From Comamonadaceae bacterium UBA2121 (GTDB lineage Bacteria; Pseudomonadota; Gammaproteobacteria; Burkholderiales; Burkholderiaceae_C), in contig DCYB01000007.1 in NCBI GenBank assembly GCA_002331385.1, forward strand, positions 62,001 through 126,000: a DNA stretch of 64,000 bases. Reading direction: 5' to 3'. The translations under genes were made by a program, and so were the position numbers. Shown here one piece after another: positions 35,230 to 43,748 of the stretch. The notes beneath the pieces are model-generated. The model saw only the letters and a program-made list of their open reading frames with translations. It did no database searches and had not been told where the DNA came from. Positions within the stretch are counted from its first letter, which is position 1; every line of letters starts with the position of its first letter.

Positions 35230-35318
35230 AGCCCACCATTCATTTGCATCACAAAATACCGGCTTCGACGATCGCCAACGCGCTTCTTAGCGACCGCTTC
35301 GCCAGTCTCTCTGTCCCC

Positions 35319-35897
35319 TTATCGATCCACCGCACGCATCATCATTTCGTCTTCCAGTTGACGGCGCAGTCTGCGTATTTCGGAATCAAGCCGCTCGATG
35401 CGGGCGGAATTGTCTTTGCCTTTCTGGGAGCGGAGTTTGCGGATTTCGCTCTCGCGGCTGTCGATGTCGGAGCGGAGGCTGCGGACTTTTTCGCGGAACT
35501 GGTAGCGTTCGAATGCGGGGGTGTAGCCAGAGAGAAATCCCGCTTCGGTGCCGACGGGGCAATAGCCCCGGGTGTAGTACTCGCCCTTGTCGCCAAAAGC
35601 GGCCCCGCCAGCGGGTGTGCAGAAGTCTACGAGTCCTGCGCGAAAGCCTGTCTGATAAGCGTTCATGTTGACCGGGTCACCGTATTTGCGGCACTCTTTG
35701 GCGCGCTCTGCGCCCATGCTGGTGCTGCGGCCATGCAGTGCATCGGTGCGGCCCAATGCGGCCCAATCGGCGTGTTCGCAGTCTTTCGCGTCCATGGTGG
35801 CACAGCCTGCGAGTGCGCCTGCCACGGCGACGATCAGCAAGGCGCGCAACGCCTGGGTGGGTTGGTTGGAACGAGTAGGGGGTGGGACGTCTCTCAT
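35319..35897 (-). CDS. DUF2799 family lipoprotein with coiled-coil C-terminus
   Basis: A 192-residue predicted lipoprotein. The N-terminal hydrophobic stretch ends in the lipobox LAGC (Cys32). The DUF2799 region follows, with DWAALGRTDALHGRS, FRAGLVDFCTPAGGAAFG and a YCPVGTEAGFLSGYTPAF segment. The last 60 residues (REKVRSLRSDIDSRESEIRKLR and on) are a strongly charged coiled coil. Function unknown; probably periplasm-facing. I used the ATG at MRDVPPPTR; a TTG five codons earlier is in frame but has no ribosome site. A perfect inverted repeat lies immediately upstream. Confidence 0.8.
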   Translation of the reverse strand: MRDVPPPTRSNQPTQALRALLIVAVAGALAGCATMDAKDCEHADWAALGRTDALHGRSTSMGAERAKECRKYGDPVNMNAYQTGFRAGLVDFCTPAGGAAFGDKGEYYTRGYCPVGTEAGFLSGYTPAFERYQFREKVRSLRSDIDSRESEIRKLRSQKGKDNSARIERLDSEIRRLRRQLEDEMMMRAVDR

Positions 35898-35899
35898 GT

Positions 35900-35929
35900 T
35901 GATTTGATGCAATTATTTACATCAAATCA
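35900..35929. promoter_or_regulatory. Perfect 10-bp inverted repeat before the DUF2799 gene
   Basis: TGATTTGATG (35900-35909) and CATCAAATCA (35920-35929) form a perfect inverted repeat around a 10-bp AT-rich spacer. It begins three bases upstream of the start codon. It could be a repressor operator or, in RNA, a hairpin hiding the ribosome site. Confidence 0.5.
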
Positions 35930-36045
35930 TAGGAGAGCTCTGCTCCTTGATGTTTAGTAATTTTTGATTGCTATCGCGCGTCAATGAGCGTTTGCAAATG
36001 AGGGAAATCGGTCACTTGCAGCCGAGCCCGCATGTGCCATGAAAA

Positions 36046-36075
36046 AAGGACGTGCCTGCATGCAGGTCCGTCCTT
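36046..36075 (-). terminator. Rho-independent terminator after parC
   Basis: AAGGACG (36046-36052) and CGTCCTT (36069-36075) enclose an inner CCTGCA-TGCAGG stem. The minus strand ends in a T run, in the direction of parC. Confidence 0.8.
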
Positions 36076-36131
36076 GTGTTCTGGATGGTCAACTAGCGCA
36101 AACAGGTTTGCAGCGAGTCAAACTTGGCCGC

Positions 36132-38486
36132 TCATTCCACGCGGATGAGCTCGTTCACCTTGAATCCGAAATCGCCCGCCTTGCCCTTGCGGCCGCGTGC
36201 GGCGCGGGCGTTGTTGAGCGAGCGGATTTCGAGCGTTTCCTCTCGCTCCTTGCCGCCCCGGCCAATGCCGGTGAAGCGCACGCTGCGCGTGTATGCCGCA
36301 GCGCCGCCGAGCTGGTCCTTGTCGTCCAGGTCGATGAGCATGAGGCCGCGTCCGCCCTTTTCCATCATCTTCAACTCGGCAATTTCGAACGTGAGAATGC
36401 GCCCGTTGACCGATGCGCAGCACACATGCGTGGCGGGCACGAGCGGCTGGCTGCCGCTGGTGAAGGCAGCATGCGATGGGCGGCACAGCGTTTCCTTCTC
36501 GCCCAGACTGACGAAGGATTTTCCACCGCGATTGCGTGCGGTCATGTGGTCCACCGTGGTGATGAAGCCGTAGCCGCCCGAGCCCGCCAGCAGCAGCGCG
36601 GCGTTGCCCGGACCGGCGAAGTAATGCACCGGCTGCGTGCCGCTTTCCAGATCGATGAGCGTGGTGATGGGCTGACCATCTCCACGTCCGCCGGGCAATT
36701 GCGCCACGGCGACCGAGTACACGCGGCCATTGCTGCCAAAGACGATGAGCGTGTCCACGGTGCGGCATTCGAATGTGGCGTAGAGCGCATCACCCGATTT
36801 GAAGCCGAAGCTGCCAGCCTCGTGGCCGTGGCCCGTGCGCGCGCGCACCCAGCCCTTGGACGAGACGACGACGGTGACGGGCTCGTCCACCACCTTCACT
36901 TCGGCGACGGCCTTCTTTTCTTCCTGGATGAGCGTGCGGCGATCGTCGGCGAATTGCTTGGCGTCGGCTTCGATCTCCTTGATCATCAGGCGGCGCAGGG
37001 CATTCGGATTGGCGAGGATGTCTTCGAGTTTGGCCTGCTCGTCGCGCAGTTCCTTGAGTTCCTGCTCGATCTTGATGGCTTCCAGCCGCGCCAATTGGCG
37101 CAGGCGGATTTCAAGAATGTCTTCGGCCTGTCGGTCGCTCAGATTGAATCGTGCGATGAGCGCGGCTTTGGGCTCGTCCGACTGGCGGATGATGGCGATC
37201 ACTTCATCGATGTTGAGCAGCACCAGCTGCCGTCCTTCGAGGATGTGGATGCGATCGAGCACCTTGTTCAGGCGGTGCTGCGAGCGCCGCGTGATGGTGA
37301 TCTGGCGGAAGGCGACCCACTCTTCCAGCATCTGGCGCAGCGACTTTTGCACCGGCTTGCCGTCCAGCCCGACCATGGTCAGGTTGATGGGCGACGACGT
37401 CTCCAGACTGGTGTGCGCCAGCAGCGTGGTGATGAGTTCCTGCTGCGGCACCTTGCCGGTCTTGGGCTCGATGACGATGCGCACCGGCGCGTCCTTGCTG
37501 GACTCGTCGCGCACGCCGTCCAGCAGCGAGAGCATGCTGGTCTTGAGTTGCGCCTGATCCTGCGTGAGCGCCTTCTTTCCGGTCTTGACCTTGGGGTTGG
37601 TGAGTTCCTCGATTTCTTCGAGCACCTTTTGCGCGCTCACACCGGGCGGCAGTTCGGTCACGATGAGCTGCCATTGGCCGCGCGCGAGGTCTTCGATCTT
37701 CCAGCGTGCACGCACCTTGAGGCTGCCGCGCCCTGTGCGGTAGGCGTCCTGGATGTCGCTGCTGCTGGAGATGATCTGGCCGCCGCCCGGATAGTCCGGC
37801 CCGGGCACCAGAGTATAGAGCTCCTCGTTCGTCAACTTGGGCGATTTGACCAACGCCACGCAGGCGTCGGCAATTTCGCGCAGGTTGTGGCTCGGGATTT
37901 CGGTGGCCAGACCCACGGCAATGCCGCTGGCGCCATTGAGCAGCGAAAACGGCAGACGCGCAGGCAACTGGCGCGGCTCTTCGGTGGAGCCGTCGTAGTT
38001 GGGCATGAAGTCCACCGTGCCCATATCGATTTCATCGAGCAGCAGGCTGGTGATTTTGGCCAGGCGCGCTTCGGTGTATCGCATCGCGGCGGCGCCATCA
38101 CCGTCGCGGCTTCCGAAGTTGCCCTGCCCGTCGATGAGCGGATAGCGCTGGTTGAAGTCCTGCGCCAGACGCACCAGTGCGTCGTAAGCGGACTGGTCAC
38201 CGTGCGGGTGAAAACGGCCCAGCACGTCACCCACGACGCGGGCGCTCTTCACCGGCTTGGCAGGTACGTTGCGCGTGGGGCCGCTGTAGCCGAGGCCCAT
38301 GCGGTCCATCGCATAAAGAATGCGGCGCTGCACGGGCTTCAGGCCATCGGCCACATCCGGCAACGCGCGGCCCTTCACGACAGAGAGGGCATATTCCAGA
38401 TACGCCTGTTGCGCATACTGCGCCAGATCCAGGCTGTCGCCTTCCGGCTGGGAGGCGGAAAAATCAAGTGTCGGTTGATCGCTCAT
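36132..38486 (-). CDS. parC: DNA topoisomerase IV subunit A
   Basis: A 784-residue type IIA topoisomerase subunit that breaks and rejoins DNA to unlink daughter chromosomes. The catalytic tyrosine is Tyr137 in AAAMRYTEARL. The DNA-gate helix reads GRFHPHGDQSAYDALV, and the C-terminal beta-pinwheel begins around residue 500 with repeats such as VVVSSKGWVRARTGHG. In the quinolone-contact region, Gln98 stands where Escherichia coli ParC has Ser80, and Asp102 where it has Glu84. The start overlaps the stop of the lytic transglycosylase gene (ATGA), so the two are probably coupled; parE lies further upstream in the same direction. Confidence 0.96.
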   Translation of the reverse strand: MSDQPTLDFSASQPEGDSLDLAQYAQQAYLEYALSVVKGRALPDVADGLKPVQRRILYAMDRMGLGYSGPTRNVPAKPVKSARVVGDVLGRFHPHGDQSAYDALVRLAQDFNQRYPLIDGQGNFGSRDGDGAAAMRYTEARLAKITSLLLDEIDMGTVDFMPNYDGSTEEPRQLPARLPFSLLNGASGIAVGLATEIPSHNLREIADACVALVKSPKLTNEELYTLVPGPDYPGGGQIISSSSDIQDAYRTGRGSLKVRARWKIEDLARGQWQLIVTELPPGVSAQKVLEEIEELTNPKVKTGKKALTQDQAQLKTSMLSLLDGVRDESSKDAPVRIVIEPKTGKVPQQELITTLLAHTSLETSSPINLTMVGLDGKPVQKSLRQMLEEWVAFRQITITRRSQHRLNKVLDRIHILEGRQLVLLNIDEVIAIIRQSDEPKAALIARFNLSDRQAEDILEIRLRQLARLEAIKIEQELKELRDEQAKLEDILANPNALRRLMIKEIEADAKQFADDRRTLIQEEKKAVAEVKVVDEPVTVVVSSKGWVRARTGHGHEAGSFGFKSGDALYATFECRTVDTLIVFGSNGRVYSVAVAQLPGGRGDGQPITTLIDLESGTQPVHYFAGPGNAALLLAGSGGYGFITTVDHMTARNRGGKSFVSLGEKETLCRPSHAAFTSGSQPLVPATHVCCASVNGRILTFEIAELKMMEKGGRGLMLIDLDDKDQLGGAAAYTRSVRFTGIGRGGKEREETLEIRSLNNARAARGRKGKAGDFGFKVNELIRVE

Positions 38487-39430
38487 TCGGTAGCAGACAA
38501 GTCTTGCAAGGAGGCACGCGCTGCGGTCTGCACGGCGGCAGCCCAGTCATCGGTGCGCTGAGATGATGATGATGTAGGAGATGGCTCGGGGCGGCCTTCA
38601 TGGGCCGCGCCTGCAGGCAGCTCCATGCGGATGCGCCCCGTCACGCCGTGGTTTGCACCTGCGCCTGCACCTGCACGCACGGGCGCTTCGCGCTGCGCGC
38701 GCACCGGCTCCGTTGGCTTGAGCATGGCATACAGGCCCAGCACGCTCTTCACGTAGTTGCGCGTCTCTGTATAGGCGGGAATCTTGTTGCCCGCGCGCTG
38801 CACCGCACCCTCGCCCGCGTTGTATGCGGCCAGCGCCAGATCCTTGCGCCCGTCATACAGCTTGAGCAGGTAGCGCAGATAACCCGCGCCCGCTTTGAGA
38901 TTGGTGAGCGGATCTTCCAGCTTTTGCGCAACGCTGCGCCGCTTGTCCGCAGACACGCCAAAACGCGTGGCCGTGGCGGGCATCAGTTGCATGAGGCCAA
39001 TGGCCCCGCGCGGCGACACGGCCAGCGAATCAAAGCCGGACTCGGTCGCGATCACGGCTTTCAGCAGTTCGTATTCAATGCCCGACGATTGAGAGACACC
39101 GCGAATATGCATGCTCACACGCTTGTAGCCCGGCGAAATATCCCAGAACGCCAGCTTGCGCGCACCCGCTGCGCTGGGCGATCCGTGCGCTTCGTCTGCG
39201 GAGTCAGTGGCCGGTTGGCGCGCACCATCGCGCGTCGAGTCAAACAGATCGCCACGGAAAAACAACTGGTACTGCGCGTCGATCTTCTCCGCCGCAAAGT
39301 GCGTCACACCCCGCGCATCCACATAGGCCCAAAGATCAGCATGCGCCGCCTGATGCGCCAAACCGAGCAGAGCAGCGAGCAAGGAAGCCCGCACACAACC
39401 CGGAAAGTATGAAAACAGGTTTTTAGACAT
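38483..39430 (-). CDS. Secreted lytic transglycosylase (SLT domain)
   Basis: A 315-residue exported peptidoglycan lyase. The signal segment SLLAALLGLAHQAAHAD is followed by a DUF4124-like start LWAYVDARGVTHF, and the SLT domain spans about 115-245. Catalytic Glu130 lies in ATESGF, with RGAIGLMQLMPATATRFG and AAYNAGEGAV motifs. The C-terminus is a low-complexity Ala/Gly/Ser-rich tail. It cuts the MurNAc-GlcNAc bond with 1,6-anhydro formation. It sits between the 165-bp repeat array and parC and overlaps the parC start. Confidence 0.92.
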   Translation of the reverse strand: MSKNLFSYFPGCVRASLLAALLGLAHQAAHADLWAYVDARGVTHFAAEKIDAQYQLFFRGDLFDSTRDGARQPATDSADEAHGSPSAAGARKLAFWDISPGYKRVSMHIRGVSQSSGIEYELLKAVIATESGFDSLAVSPRGAIGLMQLMPATATRFGVSADKRRSVAQKLEDPLTNLKAGAGYLRYLLKLYDGRKDLALAAYNAGEGAVQRAGNKIPAYTETRNYVKSVLGLYAMLKPTEPVRAQREAPVRAGAGAGANHGVTGRIRMELPAGAAHEGRPEPSPTSSSSQRTDDWAAAVQTAARASLQDLSATE

Positions 39431-40241
39431 ATTCAATGCCCCCACCACCTGAGTCGCGCCACAGAGCCACGGCCACGGAGCAGGCCACACCAGCAAACGC
39501 CGTGGAACCGGCTTCGCCGGGCCACAGGGCGTTGTCCCCCTTCCAGGGGGAAAGCGCGAAGCGACTCAGGGCAGTCTCACATCTTTCTCGCGCCAGGTGA
39601 TCAACCCTCGTATTCAAGCGGCGCCACAGACCCAAGGCCGCGGAGCAGGCCACACCAGCAAACGCCGTGGAACCGGCTTCGCCGGGCCACAGGGCGTTGT
39701 CCCCCTTCCAGGGGGAAGGCGCGAAGCGACTCAGGGAAGCCTCACATCTTTCTCGCGCCAGGTAGCCAGCCCTCGTATTCAAGCGGCGCCACAGACCCAA
39801 GGCCGCGGAGCAGGCCACACCAGCAAACGCCGTGGAACCGGCTTCGCCGGGCCACAGGGCGTTGTCCCCCTTCCAGAGGGAAGGCGCGAAGCGACTCAGG
39901 GCAGCCTCACATCTTTCTCGCGCCAGGTAGCCAGCCCTCGCATTCAAGCGGCGCCACAGACCCACGGCCGCGGAGCAGGCCACACCAGCAAACGCCGTGG
40001 AACCGGCTTCGCCGGGCCACAGGGCGTTGTCCCCCTTCAAGGGGGAAGGCGCGAAGCGACTCAAGGCAGCCTCACATCTTTCTCGCGCCAGGTGACCAAC
40101 CCTCGCATTCAAGCGGCGCAACAGACCCAAGGCCGCGGAGCAGGCCACGCCAGCAAACGCCGTGGAACCGGCTTCGCCGGGCCACAGGGCGTTGTCCCCC
40201 TTCCAGGGGGAAGGCGCGAAGCGACTCAGGGGGTCTCTCAT
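39423..40241 (-). other. Open frame through the 165-bp array (doubtful coding)
   Basis: A 272-codon frame reads five 55-residue repeats (core KGDNALWPGEAGSTAFAGVA). Its ATG overlaps the parE stop as ATGA, and its TAA overlaps the transglycosylase start region by 8 bp, as an operon gene would. Against coding: it has no independent ribosome site, the plus strand is open too, and almost all differences between repeat copies change the amino acid, with only about two silent. I therefore treat it as an unproven frame, not a gene. Confidence 0.2.
39456..40237. repeat. Tandem array of 165-bp repeats between parE and the lytic transglycosylase gene
   Basis: Four complete units (39456-39620, 39621-39785, 39786-39950, 39951-40115) and a fifth of about 122 bp (from 40116) recur with a period of exactly 165 bp. 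Units differ at only a few positions; the central 70 bp, holding CCGGC-TTC-GCCGG and GCGTTGTCCCCCTT, are almost invariant. Each contains a CCGGC/GCCGG hairpin and most a CCCCC/GGGGG hairpin. Because 165 is a multiple of three, frames stay open across it on both strands. No known mobile element protein is encoded. Similar GC-rich hairpin elements are, as I recall, scattered in Comamonadaceae genomes. Confidence 0.93.
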
Positions 40242-42223
40242 ATATCCACGACCACCTCATCCCCATGCACTTCCATGAGCTCGCGGCGCGCCGCCGCTTC
40301 GCCCTTGCCCATCAACTTGGTCATGAGGTTTTCGGTGGAGAGAAAATCCAGATCGGCCACACGCACTGGCAGCAGGCGGCGGGTATCGGGGTTGAGCGTG
40401 GTCTCCCACAATTGTTCGGCGTTCATTTCGCCCAGCCCCTTGAAGCGGCTGATCTGGCATTTCTCGCGCGCTACGCCGTCCTTGGCGCATTTGTCGAGAA
40501 TGGCCTCCAGTTCGGCCTCGTCCAGCGCATACACCTTGGCCGCAGGCTTCTTGCCGCGCGCGGGAATGTCCACGCGGAACAGCGGCGGGCGCGCCACGTA
40601 GATGTTGCCGGCTTCGATCAGCTTGGGGAAATGGCGGAAGAACAGCGTGAGCAGCAGCACCTGAATGTGTGAGCCGTCCACATCAGCGTCCGATAGGATG
40701 CAGACCTTGCCATAACGCAGACCCGACAGATCGGGCGAGTCGTTGGGGCCGTGCGGATCCACGCCGATGGCGACGGAGATGTCATGCACTTCGGTGTTGG
40801 CAAACAGGCGGTCGCGCTCTACTTCCCACGTGTTCAGCACCTTGCCGCGCAAGGGCAGGATGGCCTGATTTTCCTTGTCGCGGCCCATCTTGGCGCTGCC
40901 GCCTGCGGAGTCGCCTTCGACGAGGAAGACTTCGTTATAGGCCACGTCGCGGCTTTCGCAATCAGTGAGCTTGCCGGGCAGCACGGCCACGCCGGAGCCT
41001 TTTTTCTTTTCGACCTTCTGGCCCGCACGCTGGCGCGTTTGTGCCGCCTTGATCGCCAGTTCGGCCAGCTTGCGGCCAAAGTCCACATTGCCGTTGAGCC
41101 ACAACTCCAGCGATGGACGCACGAAGCTGGACACCAGCCGCACCGCGTCGCGTGAGTTCAAGCGCTCCTTGATCTGCCCTTGGAACTGCGGGTCGAGCAC
41201 CTTGGCGCTGAGCACGTAGCTGGCACGCGCGAACACGTCTTCTGGCATGAGCTTCACGCCCTTGGGCAGCAGCGAGTGCAGTTCGATGAAGCTCTTGACC
41301 GCCTGGAACAGTCCATCGCGCAGCCCGCTTTCGTGCGTGCCGCCCGCCGTGGTCGGGATCAGGTTCACGTAGCTTTCGCGGACCGGATGGCCTTCTTCGG
41401 TGAAGGCCACGCACCAGGCCGCACCCTCGCCTTCGGCAAAGTTCTCGTTGTGGCGATCGGCATAGCCATCGCCTTCAAACAGGGGAATGACCGGATCGGC
41501 GGTGAGTGTCTGCGCCAGGTAGTCGCGCAGACCGCCCTTGTATTGCCAGCTTTGGGTTTCCCGCGTTTTTTCGTTGATCAGCGTGACCGTGACGCCGGGC
41601 ATGAGCACGGCCTTGCTGCGCAGCAGATGGGTGAGCTCGCCCATGGGCATGGCGGCGGATTCGAAGTATGCCGCGTCCGGCCACATGCGCACCGTCGTGC
41701 CCTGCTTGCGCTCGCCCGACTCCAGCGCGCGTGCCACCAGCGGCTCGATCACGTCACCGCCCGAGAAGGTGAGTTTGGCCACCTTGCCTTCGCGGTGCGT
41801 GGCAACTTCCATGCGCTTGGACAGCGCATTCGTCACCGACACGCCCACACCGTGCAGACCACCAGAGAAGCTGTATGCGCCGCCCTTGCCCTTGTCGAAC
41901 TTGCCGCCCGCGTGCAGGCGTGTGAACACCAGCTCGACCACGGGCGCGCCCTCTTCCGGGTGCAGGCCGAAGGGGATGCCCCGGCCATCGTCTTCCACGC
42001 TCACCGATGCGTCGGCGTGCAGTGTGACCTTGATCTTTTTACCGAACCCGGCCAGTGCCTCGTCGGCGGCGTTGTCCAGCACTTCCTGAAAAATGTGCAG
42101 CGGGTTGTCTGTGCGGGTGTACATGCCCGGGCGCTGCTTGACCGGCTCCAGTCCCTTGAGGACGCGAATGGAGCCTTCCGAATATTCGTTGTTGGCGGAT
42201 GAGGATGCAGGTTTGGTTGCCAT
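40238..42223 (-). CDS. parE: DNA topoisomerase IV subunit B
   Basis: A 661-residue ATPase subunit of topoisomerase IV. The GHKL ATPase has LDNAADEALAG, VEDDGRGIPFG and SGGLHGVGVSVTNALS. The TOPRIM domain has FLVEGDSAGGSAKMGRD and the metal-binding DADVDGSHI, and the C-terminus includes QISRFKGLGEMN. The ATG at MATKPASSS was chosen because upstream sequence lacks family resemblance; the ribosome site is weak. In the same direction follow the 165-bp repeat array, the lytic transglycosylase and parC. MFS transporter transcription diverges upstream. Confidence 0.95.
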   Translation of the reverse strand: MATKPASSSANNEYSEGSIRVLKGLEPVKQRPGMYTRTDNPLHIFQEVLDNAADEALAGFGKKIKVTLHADASVSVEDDGRGIPFGLHPEEGAPVVELVFTRLHAGGKFDKGKGGAYSFSGGLHGVGVSVTNALSKRMEVATHREGKVAKLTFSGGDVIEPLVARALESGERKQGTTVRMWPDAAYFESAAMPMGELTHLLRSKAVLMPGVTVTLINEKTRETQSWQYKGGLRDYLAQTLTADPVIPLFEGDGYADRHNENFAEGEGAAWCVAFTEEGHPVRESYVNLIPTTAGGTHESGLRDGLFQAVKSFIELHSLLPKGVKLMPEDVFARASYVLSAKVLDPQFQGQIKERLNSRDAVRLVSSFVRPSLELWLNGNVDFGRKLAELAIKAAQTRQRAGQKVEKKKGSGVAVLPGKLTDCESRDVAYNEVFLVEGDSAGGSAKMGRDKENQAILPLRGKVLNTWEVERDRLFANTEVHDISVAIGVDPHGPNDSPDLSGLRYGKVCILSDADVDGSHIQVLLLTLFFRHFPKLIEAGNIYVARPPLFRVDIPARGKKPAAKVYALDEAELEAILDKCAKDGVAREKCQISRFKGLGEMNAEQLWETTLNPDTRRLLPVRVADLDFLSTENLMTKLMGKGEAAARRELMEVHGDEVVVDI

Positions 42224-42329
42224 GGCGGCGGATTGTAATACTGGATATAAAAACAGGTTCAAATCAATTGTCACCGCTCGCTCAACCACCAGCGAGCGCG
42301 CCCAATGGGATTTGGCTACATTTGCGCGA

Positions 42330-43547
42330 ATGCAAAGCGAAATAAAAAAATTATCAATGACGCAGGTGCTGGCCTGTGGCGCTGCCGTGGTGACGCTGTC
42401 CATGGGCATTCGCCACGGTTTTGGCATGTGGCTGCAGCCCATCACCCAGGAGATGGGCTGGACGCGGGAGACGTTCGCCTTTGCCCTGGCCATCCAGAAT
42501 CTGGCCTGGGGCGTTTTTGGCATTGTAGGAGGCATCGCAGCGGACCGGCTCGGTGCTTTCAAAGTACTCGTGGGGGGAGCAGTGCTATACGCGCTCGGCC
42601 TCATCGGGATGGCGACGTCGCCCACACCGGGCCTGTTTGCGCTGACGACCGGCGTGCTGATTGGCGCGGCGCAGGCGGGCACAACCTACGCCGTCATCTA
42701 TGGCGTGTTGGGGCGGCAAATTTCGCCCGACAAGCGCTCCTGGGCCATGGGCGTGGCGGCGGCTGCGGGCTCGTTCGGTCAGTTCCTGATGGTGCCGGTG
42801 GAAGGCCAGCTCATCCTGCAATTGGGCTGGAAAACCGCGCTGCTGGTGTTGTCCGTGGCGGTGTTGTTGATCATTCCGCTGGCGTTTGGCCTGCGCGAGC
42901 CGGGCTTCCAGGCTGCGCAAGCGGGCAAGCGCACGCAAAGCACGAGCGCAGCGTTCATGGAGGCGATCCGCTACCCGAGCTTCCAGTTGCTTACGGCGGG
43001 GTATTTCGTCTGCGGATTCCAGGTGGTGTTCATTGGCGTACACATGCCAAGCTATCTGAAGGACCATGGTCTGTCGCCGCAGGTGGCGAGCTACGCGCTG
43101 GCGCTGATCGGCCTGTTCAACGTGTTTGGCACCTACATCGCCGGCTCGCTGGGGCAACGGCTGCCCAGAAGGCACATCCTCGCCTTCATCTACTTCGCGC
43201 GCGCCGTCGCCATCAGTATTTTTCTGCTGGTGCCGCTGTCGCCCACGTCGGTGTATGTCTTTTCCGCTGTGATGGGCGCGCTGTGGCTCTCTACGGTGCC
43301 ACCGACGAACGCCACCGTGGCGCAGATTTTCGGTGTGCAGCACATGTCGATGTTGAGCGGCTTCATCTTTTTCAGCCACCAGATCGGCAGCTTCATGGGC
43401 GTGTGGCTGGGCGGGTATCTGTACGACAGAACCGGCAGCTACGACGTGGTCTGGTATCTTTCCATTGCGCTGGGCGTGTTTGCCGGACTCGTGAACCTGC
43501 CTGTGCGCGAAAATGCCATCCAGCGTCCCGCCGCCCATGCGGTATAG
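42330..43547 (+). CDS. Major facilitator superfamily transporter
   Basis: A 405-residue protein with about twelve hydrophobic segments. The N-half has MGIRHGFGMWLQPITQEMGWTRETFAFA and AADRLGAFKVLVGG (motif A position), resembling the oxalate/monocarboxylate branch of MFS carriers; the C-half has YIAGSLGQRLPRRH. The substrate is unknown. A start nine codons later (MTQVLAC) is equally plausible since neither has a ribosome site. It diverges from parE and is followed 27 bp later by a very small membrane protein gene. Confidence 0.9.
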   Translation: MQSEIKKLSMTQVLACGAAVVTLSMGIRHGFGMWLQPITQEMGWTRETFAFALAIQNLAWGVFGIVGGIAADRLGAFKVLVGGAVLYALGLIGMATSPTPGLFALTTGVLIGAAQAGTTYAVIYGVLGRQISPDKRSWAMGVAAAAGSFGQFLMVPVEGQLILQLGWKTALLVLSVAVLLIIPLAFGLREPGFQAAQAGKRTQSTSAAFMEAIRYPSFQLLTAGYFVCGFQVVFIGVHMPSYLKDHGLSPQVASYALALIGLFNVFGTYIAGSLGQRLPRRHILAFIYFARAVAISIFLLVPLSPTSVYVFSAVMGALWLSTVPPTNATVAQIFGVQHMSMLSGFIFFSHQIGSFMGVWLGGYLYDRTGSYDVVWYLSIALGVFAGLVNLPVRENAIQRPAAHAV

Positions 43548-43574
43548 CATGACCAGCACACGGAGGTGATGAAC

Positions 43575-43748
43575 ATGCAGATCACCGCTCGCTCCCATCA
43601 AAAGCCTGCCCGTCTGCTGTCCCAGCGACTGGGCTTCCGGCTGGTGGTGGCCGTCGCCATCGTGGCTATATTGCTGGGTGTCTTCACGATGTACGCCCAG
43701 CCAGACTTTCTCGTTTCCATGGCCGACCAACTCTGGTCGTGCTTTTGA
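43575..43748 (+). CDS. Small single-pass membrane protein
   Basis: A 57-residue protein starting MQITARSHQKPARLLSQ, with a basic N-terminus and one hydrophobic segment (LVVAVAIVAILLGVFTMY), then a short periplasm-side end. A GGAGG site eight bases before the chosen ATG supports translation. Its TGA overlaps the ATG of the methyltransferase gene (TGATG), so translation of the two is probably coupled. I do not recognise the family. It may serve as a membrane anchor or just a leader for the downstream gene. Confidence 0.65.
   Translation: MQITARSHQKPARLLSQRLGFRLVVAVAIVAILLGVFTMYAQPDFLVSMADQLWSCF

Noticed and set aside
36039..38561. 840-codon frame antisense to parC
   Set aside because: Mirror frame of a strongly conserved gene, with no homologous domain or start signal.
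39456..40237. CRISPR array
   Set aside because: The whole 165-bp unit repeats with no distinct spacers and no cas genes nearby.
39597..40601. Plus-strand open frame through the 165-bp array
   Set aside because: It continues into sequence antisense to parE and lacks a ribosome site; openness follows from a repeat length divisible by three.
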